From assembly GCA_023374045.1 (NCBI GenBank), contig CM041776.1, positions 477,947,375 through 478,011,374 on the forward strand: 64,000 bases of DNA, written 5' to 3'. This DNA is from Limonium bicolor. Lineage: Eukaryota; Streptophyta; Magnoliopsida; Caryophyllales; Plumbaginaceae. The notes beneath the pieces are model-generated. The model did no database searches. It had not been told where the DNA came from and saw only the letters and a program-made list of their open reading frames with translations. Positions 11,730 through 24,160 of this stretch are shown one piece after another; the first letter of the stretch is position 1; each line of letters starts with the position of its first letter. A program made the translations under genes and the position numbers.

Positions 11730-12092
11730 GGTATGAAATGCAAAATAAGATAGAGACTAAGAGGCCAAAGTAAACCAAGGAAACATGAGCACGATGAAAG
11801 CTCAAAATTATTAGGGAAAGAGCATAGCAGGGTTCCTATGGCCTAAAACTCACTTCTAGTGGTCCCTTCCATCCCTTGAAGCCAGAAGTCCATATGGCAT
11901 CAATCCTGGCAGCTCCCGGCTGGGCCAGAGCTGCCTTATAAATAGATTGGACTGGGACAGGGTTCGGTGACTCTCATGTGGACTAGGGCGATCACTAAAA
12001 TATGCTTCTTATTGACTGATTCCACTTTTCCTTTCTTACTATTTAATGCTTAATGGATGGGAGAATCAAAGAGTCTTGTTGATCCTTACTTT
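11730..12092. other. No feature recognised
   Basis: Non-coding in all frames. It may be the 3' continuation of the degenerate ORF to its right. No terminal repeats or tandem structure were seen. Confidence 0.3.
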
Positions 12093-13075
12093 TCAAGGCC
12101 CGTTCAAAGTTACATTTTTTTTTCTGGCTAACCATATCATGGGGGCCAATAGGGTCTCTACCTTTAGAGGACCTAGGTGAAGAATTTTATGGGGGATTCG
12201 AACCAAGACCCAAATTATTTGAGCCTGAAGCACCCACTTGAGGATCTTTACCTTGATCATCCTAAGATTCCAATGATGGGCTATTAGGTGAATGTTGTTG
12301 GGAACTTTCGATGAAACTGTATGCAACCTTCCAAATATCAATATTATCCTTCGAGAAAGACCATTGTCCCAAGCGGAGCTCAGAAGCCCGAAGCTAAGGG
12401 CCGTAAGGATAAACACTTGCATGAGTAATGAGCTGGTTGGGGGTAATCCTTTGTGGAGTGGGTGAAGAGACCACACCGAAAATAAATTTGGCGTCAATCT
12501 CTCGTAGGTAATGCGAATTGTGAACTTAACCCCTTCGAACAATTTTCAAGCAACGGATAAAGGGTTTGTTGACCGAGATCATGGCTTTGAACCTCAAATA
12601 ATCACCCCCAAGGTGACTTGCTTCTTCACCGAATTCCATAAAAGTTCCATAGCGGCAAGCAAGACTGCAGGTAGAGTCCTTGTTGTGAAGGATCAGGGGA
12701 GCATCATGTACCTTAATCCAGAAGGAAAAAAAAAAGAAATCATGGTCCGTGGGAGCCCTGCCTTATCAATGCGTTGAAAGATTAAGAAAAGCTTCATCAA
12801 AGGAACATGTCCCCTGATCAAGAACAACATGCATCATGTTGATTCGTTCAAATTCCAGGAGGAAAACCTGCCTGCATGTTTGCCTAATGGAGCATGATCA
12901 AACCTTTGTAAGGGTTGTCTTCATCACCCTAATGTCCACACACTACGATTAGTTAGGAGCTTGGCCAGCAAGCATCGATTGAAAGAGGTGGTTTGGTTAT
13001 GCTCCATCAGACCATCAATAGAGAGCACCAAGGATTCGTCTTTTGTGAGAGACAGCTCCTCACATTGAGAGGAAG
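12093..13075 (-). pseudogene. Degenerate DUF4283 / zinc-knuckle-type retroelement ORF1
   Basis: Several frames on the minus strand together resemble the DUF4283-type ORF found in plant LINE-like elements. Near 13070-12905 the N-terminal motif ELSLTKDESLVLSID and later LLAKLLTNRSVW can be read. Near 12720-12545 WIKVHDAPL and YLRFKAMISVNKPF are recognisable. Near 12400 a YGP-stop-LRA sequence looks like the usual YGPWLRA with Trp changed to a stop. Many stops and frameshifts exclude a product. No reverse transcriptase was found next to it. Family assignment is by motif memory and is moderately secure. Confidence 0.5.
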
Positions 13076-13893
13076 GACCTTCCACCGAACAGGGAGTCGC
13101 GAATCCATAGCAAATGAGTGAAAAGACTAGAAAATATTTCAGACCTGTGACTCCACGCATATACCAAAGAGCAAGCTGGGGGCATGAATGCACACATAAG
13201 CAAGAGAAACCCACTTCCAATCAAGAAGGAAAAAGCTGGTCCAACGAAGTAGACCAAAGAAAATAAGAAGGGAGATGATGATCGAGGTTGAAAGCTCGAG
13301 AACGTTGAAGATCGATGAAGAATATCCCCACCGGCACCACATGCAAGTTATGATTGTGATTCATAAATGAAAGTGACAAAACATACTAAAGTTTATGAAA
13401 TCTAGGAGGAATGTAACTAAGTGGGGTAAATCACAAAACATTAGATATCTTGTTCTAGTTTGATATTGGGGCGGCTATCTTGTCTATTATAGTGCAAAGG
13501 TGTATGAAGATCGAGTCTAGAATTTAATTAAAATTTATGGGAATTTGGTGTAGAATTTAGGAACTCAAAATACAAATGAAAATAGCTTATCAACCCAACC
13601 ATATTTTGTTGACATTATTTAAAAAATTCAACTCTTGGGTATACTACCCTTTCAAAAGTAAAAGAAAAATACACCAATACTACATTCGTACACTGATCTT
13701 CCGAAATGGCTATCTTGACGAGAGTAGAAAGACGTGCATAAAATCGACCTATACGATACACTTTGTTATGGCAACCAGACTAGTTAGGCCCAAAATGTTA
13801 CCCGGCTTGAGAAAATGAAATCATTAAAACCTATACATCTAGGTCAGATCGTGAATAAATGCTGGTGAACCCAATCCGATCTACCTGATTCTT
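13076..13893. other. No feature recognised
   Basis: AT-rich sequence with only short chance ORFs. The first part may be the 5' end of the degenerate DUF4283-type element. I see no repeat or RNA gene. Confidence 0.3.
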
Positions 13894-13896
13894 TAA

Positions 13897-14282
13897 GGGG
13901 TGTTTGTTTTGGATAATCAGGAAAGAGAATCCGATTCCCTTTTCTTCTGTTTCTTTTGTCATATTTTCCTATTTTCAGAAAAGAGAAAGGGAATTGGATT
14001 ACCCCAAAACTCTTTTTCCTGATTCCCCACTCCCTACTAGGGAATGTGATTCCCTTCCCCAGTACACTTTGACCGACAATATATGACAATTGACCAATGA
14101 CTAATGACCATTGACCGGCGACCGGTGAATGTTGACCGGCAATTAATGACCGTTGACCGGTTATTTATTTCATTCCCCCAGCTCAAACAAACAACCAAAA
14201 AAATCAAAGGGAATTCTTTTTCATTCCTCTTCATTCCCTTTCCTTATTCAATTCCATTTCCCCCTTTGAACCAAACGCCCCC
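13897..14282. mobile_element. Tourist-like (PIF/Harbinger) MITE
   Basis: The 386-bp segment begins GGGGTGTTTGTTTTGG and ends as the near complement (CCAAACGCCCCC), flanked on both sides by TAA. TIR sequence and 3-bp duplication fit Tourist-like MITEs. The inside is non-coding and contains a 21-bp minisatellite (separate entry). Confidence 0.75.
14069..14173 (+). promoter_or_regulatory. Five W-box cores at an exact 21-bp period
   Basis: TTGACC occurs at 14069, 14090, 14111, 14132 and 14153, each start 21 bases after the previous one. The bases between are partly conserved, so this is a diverged 21-bp minisatellite. TTGACC/T is the core bound by WRKY transcription factors. Two helical turns per unit would put all sites on one face of the DNA. 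Function is inferred only. Confidence 0.7.
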
Positions 14283-14285
14283 TAA

Positions 14286-15118
14286 GTGTCTTTATTAGGT
14301 TTACAAGATTAACATAATATGTAATGATGATTAACAAAATAATATTGTTTGTGATATATTAATAAAATCAGAGAACTAATTTTGAATTTTAAAGTAGAAG
14401 TCATAGCGAGCTGGGCCAACCGTGAGCCGAAACTCAGACCTAACGGAGTAACAACAAGCCCAAGCGCGGTCCATATGGTTTAAAGGTGAAAAACAAAACC
14501 GAACGAAAATCTTTTTGGGGCTTGCCCTTTCTTCTTATTTTTCAAATCTAATTGTCTAGCTTAGGATTTAGTGTACCAGGAAAATGACATTTCAACAGGA
14601 TATAAACTTCATTAGTCACGACTAGCTGCTAGATTAGTAGCGGCTCAGCTATGGTGCAATTAGATCCAGCTACTTGGGTTAGTGCTTGGTTTGATCCGGT
14701 TTTTATTGATTTTATCTAATACTTTATTCGAGTTAGATTGTGTCAGGTGAATTCGGTTTGTACTCACATTGAGTGTTATATGATTTTAGATTAGTTTGGA
14801 ACGGTCTAAGTGAATTTCATTTTAGGTAACTTTTTGCTTGAGTAATTTTGGCTTAGTTAACATATGAGTTTGTTAAGTCTTTTTTTTCTTTAATTATGGG
14901 ACTGGATTTGAGTTAAATATTCAGTAATTTCATTTGAACACGCCAAATAAACCAACTTTGTTATTGATATTTTTTTTAATCTGACTTCAATCAATCTAAG
15001 TAGCTTGTATTATGCTAGAGTGACACTGTCATTAGATTAAACACTAAATTAAGAGGTGCAAGACAACCGAAGTGTAAGGGCTTTGATGTATGAGGCGTGA
15101 ACACATCAGGTATATAAT
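14286..15118. other. No feature recognised (flank of element A)
   Basis: AT-rich and without ORFs. It is the left flank into which element A inserted. The target duplication GCACC is at 15119-15123. Confidence 0.4.
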
Positions 15119-16799
15119 GCACCTGTAACACCCCTACCATTAATACATGATTACCGCCCAATCTCCTTACACGTCAGATACACGCAGCAGATACTTACTT
15201 ACATACAATGGGTGATACAATGCCGTTAGTCACCCATGTGACTAAAAAGGCTACTACTTCTACATACAGCATCGGTCTGATGGACCGGAATCCCGAGTAC
15301 TACACGTCTATAATACATACTCCATTCATCAATCAATTACAACAATGCTCCATTCAATACTTACTCCTCTTCAATCCATACATTACGATATACTTCACCG
15401 AGTCTACTAGGATCCTTATACATTTATAATGTCACTTCCAAGTTCATACATACTCTCTAGGAGTCTACATCTACCCATTTTCTCACAACTACTTACTTTC
15501 TAAGTACACGGGTGTGCCTCCGGTCTCTTCCTTGACCATATTCGCTTCGGGTACCTGCACGCTAAAAAATTGTCCCCCGAAGGGGTCAGCTTTCGCCGAG
15601 CATGATAACCGCATACCCCGCGTACTAGTGAGGGTACGCCGACCACTTGGTCGAATACATGCGGTTCGTTTTCATACAAACATACATGCATACATGCTCT
15701 TATACACAATATTACAATACATTACGCAAGGCATACACACATACATACACTTCATTACATACAAGAAGTACAACATAAACCATCCAATACATACTTACCT
15801 TTTTCCGAATTACACATACACATTACATACACAACATACGATACTTGTTAGCTTCATTGGTCCACCCGGGTTAATCGGGTGGAGATTACTCTTTTACTCG
15901 CTACTTCATACTTACACATACATACTCATACTCATACATACTTACGGATCCATACTTACTTACTCTTACTCTTACTCAAGTTAAGTCGTCGGGACCTCCG
16001 GCCCTGGGGACTACACCGTCCCACCTCCGGGATTTACTTGACTCACCAATCCGGGATGCTACCCATTTAAGGGATTTGGGCCGCGAACCAGTTTAAGAGT
16101 CAGGAATTGCAGCCAACCTCTCGTGACTCCGATCCTCACGCGTGGCGAAGCTATATAGGGACTTTCTACATTCCGGTTTACTCACTTAAGTTAGGAGTTA
16201 GGTAGTTAGGAATTAGCAGAAGTCAACATTCAAGCCACAATAATACAATACCCATATACCCTTACATACAAATACATTACATTATACAAGTACACTACAA
16301 AATATAATACACTTCATCATCATTCATATGTTTCATGAATTATACAAAACTAGTTCAGAAAATATCAAGAACAATGTAAACAAGCACAAGTAGGTGCAAT
16401 ATAGTCTGATTCATGCATTTATCTTATTAGGTGATCAAATAAGCCACAAATCGGGGTAACCAGATTAGGATACAGGGCATGAAGAAATCATACCTTTCAC
16501 CGTTGTACTTGTATCCCAACGTTCCTCCGGTATTCACAATTCAAATCCTATGATATACATACAACGAATAATTAATCTAACTATCATTAATTTAATTCGG
16601 TTACCCTTACGTTCCCTAACTCATACTTACTAAGTCTTCACATTCTTATACTTACATTTTATTTACTTACTTTTAATTACTTAACAATGGTTTACTTACC
16701 TATATATGCATATATGTATAGGTGGTATACGTATACATACATACATATACTAACCATAGTCTTATAGTTTTTTCTTTTTTTTTTTGTAAGTTTGACCCG

Positions 16800-17187
16800 A
16801 CCGAACTTGCGACGACCTTGCAAGTTCGGTCCAAGTCAGTAGGCTACATCGGGTGAAAATTCCAGGGCCGACCGACCTTGCAAGTCCGGTCCCAAGGTCG
16901 GTCCATTCCAGTGAGTTACTTAACGGAAAATTTAAGCCTGACCGACCTTGCAAGTCCGGTCACAAGGTTGGTCCATTCCAGTAGCTTACAAAACGGAAAA
17001 TTTTTGCGTCGACCGACCTTGCAAGTCCGGTCGCAAGGTCGGTCCATTCCAGTAGGTTACAGACGGGAGAATTTCTCTGGTCCGACCGAACTTGCAAGTC
17101 CGGTCGCAAGTTCGGTCCATTCTAGAAGCTTTCCTGTCTTGTAAATCTGGGCTCGACCGACCTTGCAAGTTCGGTCCCAAGGTCGGT
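16800..17187 (-). repeat. Six-unit hairpin array in the LTR (about 71-72 bp period)
   Basis: Six tandem units each hold an inverted repeat with 10-bp arms and an 11-12-base loop. Arms start at 16800, 16871, 16941, 17012, 17085 and 17156. Units 2, 4 and 6 use ACCGACCTTG with CAAGGTCGGT. Units 1 and 5 use ACCGAACTTG with CAAGTTCGGT, so both arms differ together and pairing is kept. Unit 3 has one arm mismatch. The array lies about 2.3-2.65 kb into the 4.3-kb LTR. Paired change suggests selection on RNA folding, though copying of whole units must be excluded. Confidence 0.85.
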
Positions 17188-18492
17188 CCGGCCCAGTATT
17201 TGCATTTTTATTTCTGTTTTCAGTTCTATACTTTGCCCATTGTTTCTCCAATCTTCCTACATGTAATCCCACATGTTTAAACACTACTTAGGCCCTCCAA
17301 ATTGCCTTAGTTCATCCACCAAACTCCTTACCAAATCCATCAATCCAGTTACACAATCTTCCTCACTTCCTTCCAGCACTTATACCTATTTTCTTTCTTC
17401 ATTGCTACAGATTTTTAAACCAACTTCTACCATCCAATACTTCCTCTACCAATGTCACTCCTAGCATCCCAAATATCTCCTCTTACCATGCCAATTCCTT
17501 TCCAAGCAGTTTGCACCTTCTATGCCCAAGTTCCAACATTTACTTTACCAAGTCTTGCACACTAATCCTTCCTAACTTCTCCAATGCATATTAATACACT
17601 TTGCCACAGATTTTGACACTTACTCCCCCCTTCTTTAACTACCTCTTCTAATGTCATTTCTAGAGTTCCTAGTACATCACAATACATTATCTATCTCTCC
17701 CAATCTACCCCTTTTTATCTTTCTCCATCAAAATCTGTTACAACACTTATTAGCCACCTCGTTTCTAGTTCACTAAGTGTTCTAATCCTAGGCAAATTTT
17801 GCCATAGTTCACCTACAATTCACACTTATCCACACATACTCTTTATCACTAAAATCATTCCTATTCTAGCCACACCCATACAAGGGTCCTACCAGCAATA
17901 CAAAGCAATCTAAATCATTACAATACATCAATACTCCTTCCAACATCACTACCAATACTCATACACAATATACTTGGCTCTAAGGCCTACAATCCACATA
18001 CTAGTTCACAAATACTCACACTTCCACAATTACATTACTAATACATTATTTGGGTTCTTTTAGATTGGTTTACCCATTCCCATTACTCTAATGCACCAAA
18101 ATTTAACATTAGTAATGAGCTCTTACCTTGAGCTTTTAATTCCTTCTTTCTTTCTCATTTCTCCTCCTTCTTCCTTTCTTGCCCAAATCGGCCATGTGGG
18201 GAATGGAGTTGCCAAATTCCATTCCCATCACCCAATGAGCACAAAACACTACAATTAATATACTAACCCTTAATTTAATGCTAGTTCAATGAAATGTTTG
18301 AAATAAAAATTCTAGGGTTTACCTTTGGAGAGTTTTAGAAGGGGTTTTAGCCCTTGGTTCAAGAAGGTGAATCCACCACCATTGCTAGGTTGATATTATG
18401 CTCAAAAGAGAGAGAGGGAACAAGGCATTACACAAGGGTAAAAATCGGCTACCAAAGGAGATGAAGAAAACTTAAGGTTTTCATGGAGATTT

Positions 18493-18850
18493 TTACCTTG
18501 TTGGAAAGAGGAGACTCCAAGCTCCATAATGGTGTGCTTTTCTCTTCAAATGGGGAAAACCCATGGAGATGAAACTCATCCTTTTCGAATTTTGAAAAGA
18601 GGGAAATGTAGAAGAGAATGAGGGGATTACAAATATGTAATTATTTTTACATTTGCAGCTTACATGAGGATGGAGCATGTGGAGAAAGGGGGGAAGCCAT
18701 TGTTGTTGTTGGAGAAGCTCCAAAAATCGCACCCAGCCGAGAGAGGGAGGAGGAAGACGGTGAGAGAGGGAGAAATGGGAGAGAGAAGAGGAAAAGGTGG
18801 GAGTGAGAGGTGAGAGAGAGTTATTTTGCTTTTTGTACTTTTACTTTTTG
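18493..18850 (-). promoter_or_regulatory. Candidate transcript start and leader exon in the LTR
   Basis: Reading on the minus strand, an A-rich stretch with ACTAGTTAACAAAT (about 18865-18880) is followed by a CT-rich tract (about 18720-18835) like a plant 5' UTR. A 79-codon ORF (18493-18732) follows and ends at a splice-donor-like AACAAGGTAAAAAT. Element C has the same arrangement at about 43180-43550, including the peptide start MSFISMGFPHLKRK. Transcription and splicing are inferred. Confidence 0.4.
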
Positions 18851-19453
18851 CTTTATGATTTACTTATTTGTTAACTAGTTACATGTGTGTGTGAGGGATT
18901 ATTTAACCCTTTAATAACCGGCCCCCTTTACAGTATACTAGCTGGAGCGTTTTTCGTCTTTTTACAGAAAACGCTCGTTATTTTACCCGGTTTTGGTACT
19001 GTTCACTAACCGGGCCCGTTTTCCGGAATTTTCTTGTTTAATTCTTTTTATTGGTTATTAAGCTTTCATAAATGCTTAATAATTATTATTTAATGATTCA
19101 TAATTTTTACGGGTCTGTTTGACCACTTTAAGTCACGTTTTCGGGTTTCCTCGAAAAACGTGCGTTAAAGCTCTATTAGCGTTTTAATACATTATTTGGA
19201 TCCGTTTTCTTCGGGAGTTGTTCCCGTATATTGTTTAGGTCTTATTAAACCTTTAGAATCCATATAACACGCTAACCGGGGTCTCATACCTCCTATGGTT
19301 ACTTAACGCTTATTTAGCGTTTCCCGCTTTTTGAGCGTTTATTTATTTCTTTTGGGTTTATTTTTCCTTACTAGTATTAATTAGGTACCATTAGGCCCTT
19401 AAATACGTATTAGATTAATTTTAAATCCTTAGGTTTAAGTTCGGGGTATTTCA

Positions 19454-19465
19454 ATCTACCCCCTT
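19454..19465 (-). other. Element A polypurine tract
   Basis: On the minus strand AAGGGGGTAGAT directly precedes the LTR start TGAAATACCCC, as expected for the primer of plus-strand DNA synthesis. The same motif is at the equivalent place in elements B and C. Confidence 0.85.
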
Positions 19466-19987
19466 AGGAACTTTGTCCTCAAAGTTGTTCGAGGTTATGG
19501 GTTTACAATGCTTACTCATTCTTACGTGTCTAATACCAAGGCCATACCTTCTTCCTCCTTACAATTCCCAAATCCATTATTCAGGGTCTCTACATACCAT
19601 ACCCTACCAATGTACTATAGTTACTCCAATCCGTATTACTACCGACCATCCGGTTCCTCATTACCAAATTTATACATACATACAATGCAAAGCCATCCCC
19701 AAAGCGATGCAATACACATACAATCCCGCAGACACTCAGGTCATCTAGACACAGGACTCCTCTATGTCCCGCTGCCCTTGGAATAATACAACGTAATATA
19801 CTACTATCTTCTCCCGTACCAGCTTCCAACAAATACTCTAGTCTCTAGTCTAAGGAAAATCCTTCCCCACGGCTACATAGAAATCCTTCTAAAACATACA
19901 ACTCCAGATTCCAATTTATGTTCATTACTTCTATCCTATGTGTGATTCTTGTGACCACTTGAGGGGAGCTTCAAGAATCATTCGACC

Positions 19988-20006
19988 CTGATGTGATCAG
20001 CATCAG
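19988..20006. other. Conserved 19-bp inverted repeat, element A
   Basis: CTGATGTGATCAGCATCAG occurs within a ~150-bp block that also exists in C (45070-45088) and, reversed, in B (55516-55534). The outer arms CTGATG/CATCAG are complementary around a TGATCA core. Confidence 0.7.
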
Positions 20007-20680
20007 TGTCGAACTATCTTTCCACCCCAATTTGTGTTCGGTTTCCCTTTATCTGATCAGGATCAAGTTTGACTTTCCACATCAGATTCAATCAAACAAA
20101 TAATTTAATTGTTTTCATTTTCTATCTTTTTACTCCTTCTAGTCGTAATTACGAATTCATACATCTCCAAAGGATGGAATCAGTCCATCAATCATCCTCA
20201 CTCTACTTCCCAAATGCTTTACTCCATGGTTCAATCCTAATGCTCATTTCATCAACCTTCACTACTTCCATCCATTACTCACCATCATCTCCTATATTCT
20301 AACTAAGGAATACTACATTTATAAGATTTAGTTGTCTTCAATTGTTTCAAATATTTTACTTACGATTCCACTACTCATAAACTTCATTCATCTACTATCC
20401 TCATTCATTTTGTACTACTTCTTCAAAGGTTACAACACTTGTGGAGCTCCGTCCGCTACTCATTACTTTTCTTTTACTAATACTCTTACATTGGTGTTAC
20501 AAGATGGGTATACTCCTCCTATGGTATTTGCATGTCTAATGCCTAATTACCATAATTACAGTGTGAATGAGTACTTATGTTTATTTAACATAGTATCAAT
20601 CATCAATTTGGTTCTCATTTGTGCTATGCACATTATGGTTTATGTGTTTTGTTCACAAAACTTACATTAAGCGGTTTTCG

Positions 20681-20701
20681 CTCTACCCCCCTTAAAAGGG
20701 A
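20681..20701 (-). other. Internal second polypurine tract, element A
   Basis: On the minus strand this reads TTTTAAGGGGGGTAGAG, almost the same as the terminal PPT of the family, but about 1.2 kb upstream of it. The motif is repeated at matching places in B and C. Confidence 0.75.
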
Positions 20702-21559
20702 TTACGCCCACGTAATCTACCATATTTTATTATTATTACACTTTGGTTTAATCAGTTTGGGCAAACTGAAGCGTTTAGCTTCACTACGGTATACTATATA
20801 ATATGCTCTGGTCAAAGGGTCTTAACCATACCAATGGTTTAGTCTTTGAACCAAGAGTTCCTATATGAGTTATTTAACTCATATGTAATTCGAATTCTAG
20901 CCTAATCGGCTTCAAGGCATTACTAGCCATTGTATTATGCTCTCTAGTACATTGATCTCCTAGCTAGGGCCCACTAGCTTCTGCTACGCGACCCTGATAA
21001 CTTGGGTTATTCACCCTTCTTGTTATCCTTAATGTGCTATACATCACCTTCTCATCCGTCTATTATGGGAATGAGGTTTACTAAACAACTGCGGTATTCT
21101 TTTACCACGTTTGAACTCAACGAGTTTAAGATTTATAACCAGCTTTCTGGTAATCTGCTGCACATGCTATTTATGCTTTCACGATTATTCATTAAGCTCC
21201 TCCGACCTATTGTCGGGCGAGGTTAAGTCACTACTTAGTTGTAGTGCTTCCTCTGTTGTCACTAGCTTCTAAATCATACCAATTCTCCTGGTTCGGTACA
21301 AGTGTCCTTTACTTGTATGACCTTGCATTGATATGCGTCGGTTCTAGTGACTTCCTTAAGTCTCCTTTCACCTTTTATTCCATTGGAATTCACCTCTGTG
21401 ATTGTTAGTGTGTTTCGCACTCTTCGTGCTTTTTTGGCCTTAGGCCGCACGGTTTGTTGCTAAGCTTGCTTAATTGGCTTGTGCCATGTTTGTTGGTGAA
21501 AAGAAGGGTTTACTACGGTTTACATTCTCCATATCCCTAGCCATCCCATTAGATCATTA

Positions 21560-21645
21560 GCTGCACAAGTGCAATACCAAACACTCAGTCATACAGAGTG
21601 CAGAGGCGTAAACGCTTGACAGTAAGTCACTTATGTGATAGGAAA
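21560..21645 (-). other. Conserved mid-element block, element A
   Basis: About 85 bp (GTGCAATACCAAACACTCAG, then ACAGAGTGCAGAGGCGTAAAC) nearly identical in C (46450-46545) and B (54070-54165) while surrounding sequence is diverged. CACTC and GAGTG can pair around a short loop. It lies about 2.1 kb from the 3' PPT in A and B and 2.3 kb in C. Confidence 0.75.
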
Positions 21646-24140
21646 GAATATTTCTGTGTGTCATCTCATACTTATACTCCGTGTCATTATCTGTCACTTC
21701 CTCATAGTGGTCGCTTGTTGCGCACCGTATTCTTACTCATTGTACAACATTGTTCTTACTGTCTCTGTTACTGTGTAGCACCTTTACTCATTGCCATTGT
21801 CGTTGGCACCATTTCCTTATGGTGTGAATACACTAGGAGTTTCCTGTGTTTGTGTGTATGACGGTTGTCGTAGCATACGGCAATCTTATTATCTTCCCAA
21901 TGTGGAGATGTCTTATTCCACTTAGGTTTTATGTGTAGGTTAACTTACCGCACATTCTATCATCATTTGTGATACAATTTACCAAGTATCTTGGTTGACC
22001 AAGGATAAGGCAATTTACCAGTTTACAAGCTCTCTTGAGCGTTGGTCATTCATGGTGTGCAATGTGCACTCACATCGATTGTTTTTGACAATTACTGTCC
22101 TCCCAAAGCTGAGCATTGGTTTAGGCTCTGGCTGTGCAGTTTTGCTTGTATGTATATTACCAGGACATCCCACGAAACTTCAAGGGTTTTCTGGTCCCAT
22201 TCTCCAATTGAAGAGTACTCTGTCATTGATGAATGAAAGTTCTTGTTGAGGGGTTTGTCTCCACTCATAGGTCTAATGACAAGGTTTGCTATGTTGGTGT
22301 TTACACAATGGTCCACTATATGTTTGGGTGTATATGGAGTATGCTTACTCCCTTAAGTCGTAATGGTTTGGAAATCTCATTTCCTTATCCCATCATCCCT
22401 TGGCAATATCTATTGCGTGGTTTTATTGTTATAGTAGATGGAAGCCTTTTATAAGGGTTCACATCATCACCGCATTAGTGGTCTTCGGTTACGAGGGGTA
22501 CCTTCCCTTGGGTTTCTCGTAGTGTCCAAGTGTGGACTAGGCCAATGTTGGCATTATTATGATTCTCATGCCTTTGTGCTACCATTGCTACAGAAGGCAT
22601 GGCGGTAGCTAAGAGCTTGTCGACTATATACTAGACTGATGTTCTAGTGATAGTGACATTGAGTTGGCCATTACTCCAAGTCACTCAAGATGTTGGGTTT
22701 GAATTTATGGTCCAGTTGTTGATTTCTTGTCGTATGAGGCAATATTTCTTGCAAGTCTTGTTAGTAATGGTGTGGGTTTTGCAACCGTTTAAGGCTACAC
22801 AACGCATCAGGTTTATGGCTTTAGAGCCATACTGCTGCAAGCTATGCTCTTTGTAAGCTGCTTATACATGTTTCCACTCCATGTATACCGCCATAGGTTG
22901 GAGGTATTATTGGCTTCATGGTAAGTCGTGGCATCACGCTTCCGTTCATAGGAGGCCTTTTTAGGCAAATGGTATTAATAGGTGCCTCTCAGTATCTTAG
23001 GGCATTTCCTGTTAAGTGAAATCCCTTCGGTGTCCTAGCCGAGTGTTCGTTTTAGCTCCCGTGCTCATATCGTTACGCTTGTTCAGCTGTTGTTAACGCA
23101 GACACCCTTCAAGGATCGCTCCTGGGTGTTGGTAGCTGTGCCGTTACATCCGGCTAATGTTTATAACATGTGTTGTCCTCTATACCGTCTTATGGCATTG
23201 CATTAAGCTACCTCCTTTCGGGTTATGACGTCTCCCTTCGTTGGGTAGACCGTTTATACTTGCTCCTAGTACTTGGGACTAGGTTTAAATATCCTCTCCG
23301 ATGATGGGTTGTGCTTCGTAGTAATCTTGTGATTGTTCTTGGGAATTCCGCCCCGTTTGTTGAGTATTGTTAGGTTCACGTTAGGCATTCGCCTTAATGT
23401 GTTTAGGCTGGGCATTCCATCCAGCTGTCAGGTAATTGCTTGGATTATTTGAGACATATCCAATGTCGATACTTACTAGTATGTGCTCTTTGCACTTCCT
23501 AGTTCTGATTCCTCATCTTCAGATGGATTCTCTGAGTTCCTTGATACTTGATCGTCTGAGGTGTCTAGCTGTTCTGATTGAACTCACTCATGGTCCGTAG
23601 AATGGAGTTGACTACTTCCCGTGTGTCGCACACTACATGTATACATACGTGGGGTACCATATTGATACGTTACCACTTACCTAACTATATGTCGGGCCCG
23701 TAAGCTCCTTCGGAGTGCGGTTGTCCCACATCCCGTAACGGGTACACTCGTAGTGTTCGCCACATGCCTAGGTGAAGTATTTTATTGTCAACTCCTCTTG
23801 TATCATTCTTTGATACTCACCATAATGCTGTTGGTCTGGTTTTAAAATCCAAGGTTTTAAAAGAAGGTTGTGGTTTTGAAAGGAAAATTTTGGGTTTTAA
23901 AACAATGGTTCGGTGTTAAAAGAAATCTCTCATGGCATAGCCACGTTTGAGGTCTTGACCAAGTCTAGCCTCTCGCTGACTGGTATGTTCTAAATACAGT
24001 GGTCGGGCCGTTAGGCCTTTCCAAGGTTCCATTCCTTCAGTTTTAGGATGTTTATTCCTGTAGTTGCTTCATCGCTGTCACGGTACATCACTATGTACCT
24101 GTGGTGTGTTAGAGTTCCTTTACATATTTCTGTCTTTACT

Positions 24141-24160
24141 GCACTTGCCGTGGCAAGTGC
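24141..24160. other. Palindrome downstream of PBS, element A
   Basis: GCACTTGCCGTGGCAAGTGC has 9-bp perfect arms and a 2-base centre. It is 958 bases from the PBS. B and C carry the same palindrome in perfect 20-bp form. Confidence 0.8.

Larger units (their letters stand above)
15124..19453 (-). repeat. Element A 3' LTR (4330 bp)
   Basis: On the minus strand it starts TGAAATACCCC and ends GGGGTGTTACA. Its partner is 25135-29485. Differences are mostly single substitutions and small indels, for example near 16345-16365 against 26350-26375. It contains the hairpin array at 16800-17187 and a pyrimidine-rich candidate transcript start near 18800. Confidence 0.95.

Noticed and set aside
16800..17187. 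CRISPR-like look of evenly spaced palindromic repeats
   Set aside because: Plant nuclear LTR context; spacers between units are themselves repeats and no cas genes exist.
20332..20670. 112-codon ORF with hydrophobic segments
   Set aside because: On the antisense strand of element A, not kept in C or B; likely a chance frame in AT-rich DNA.
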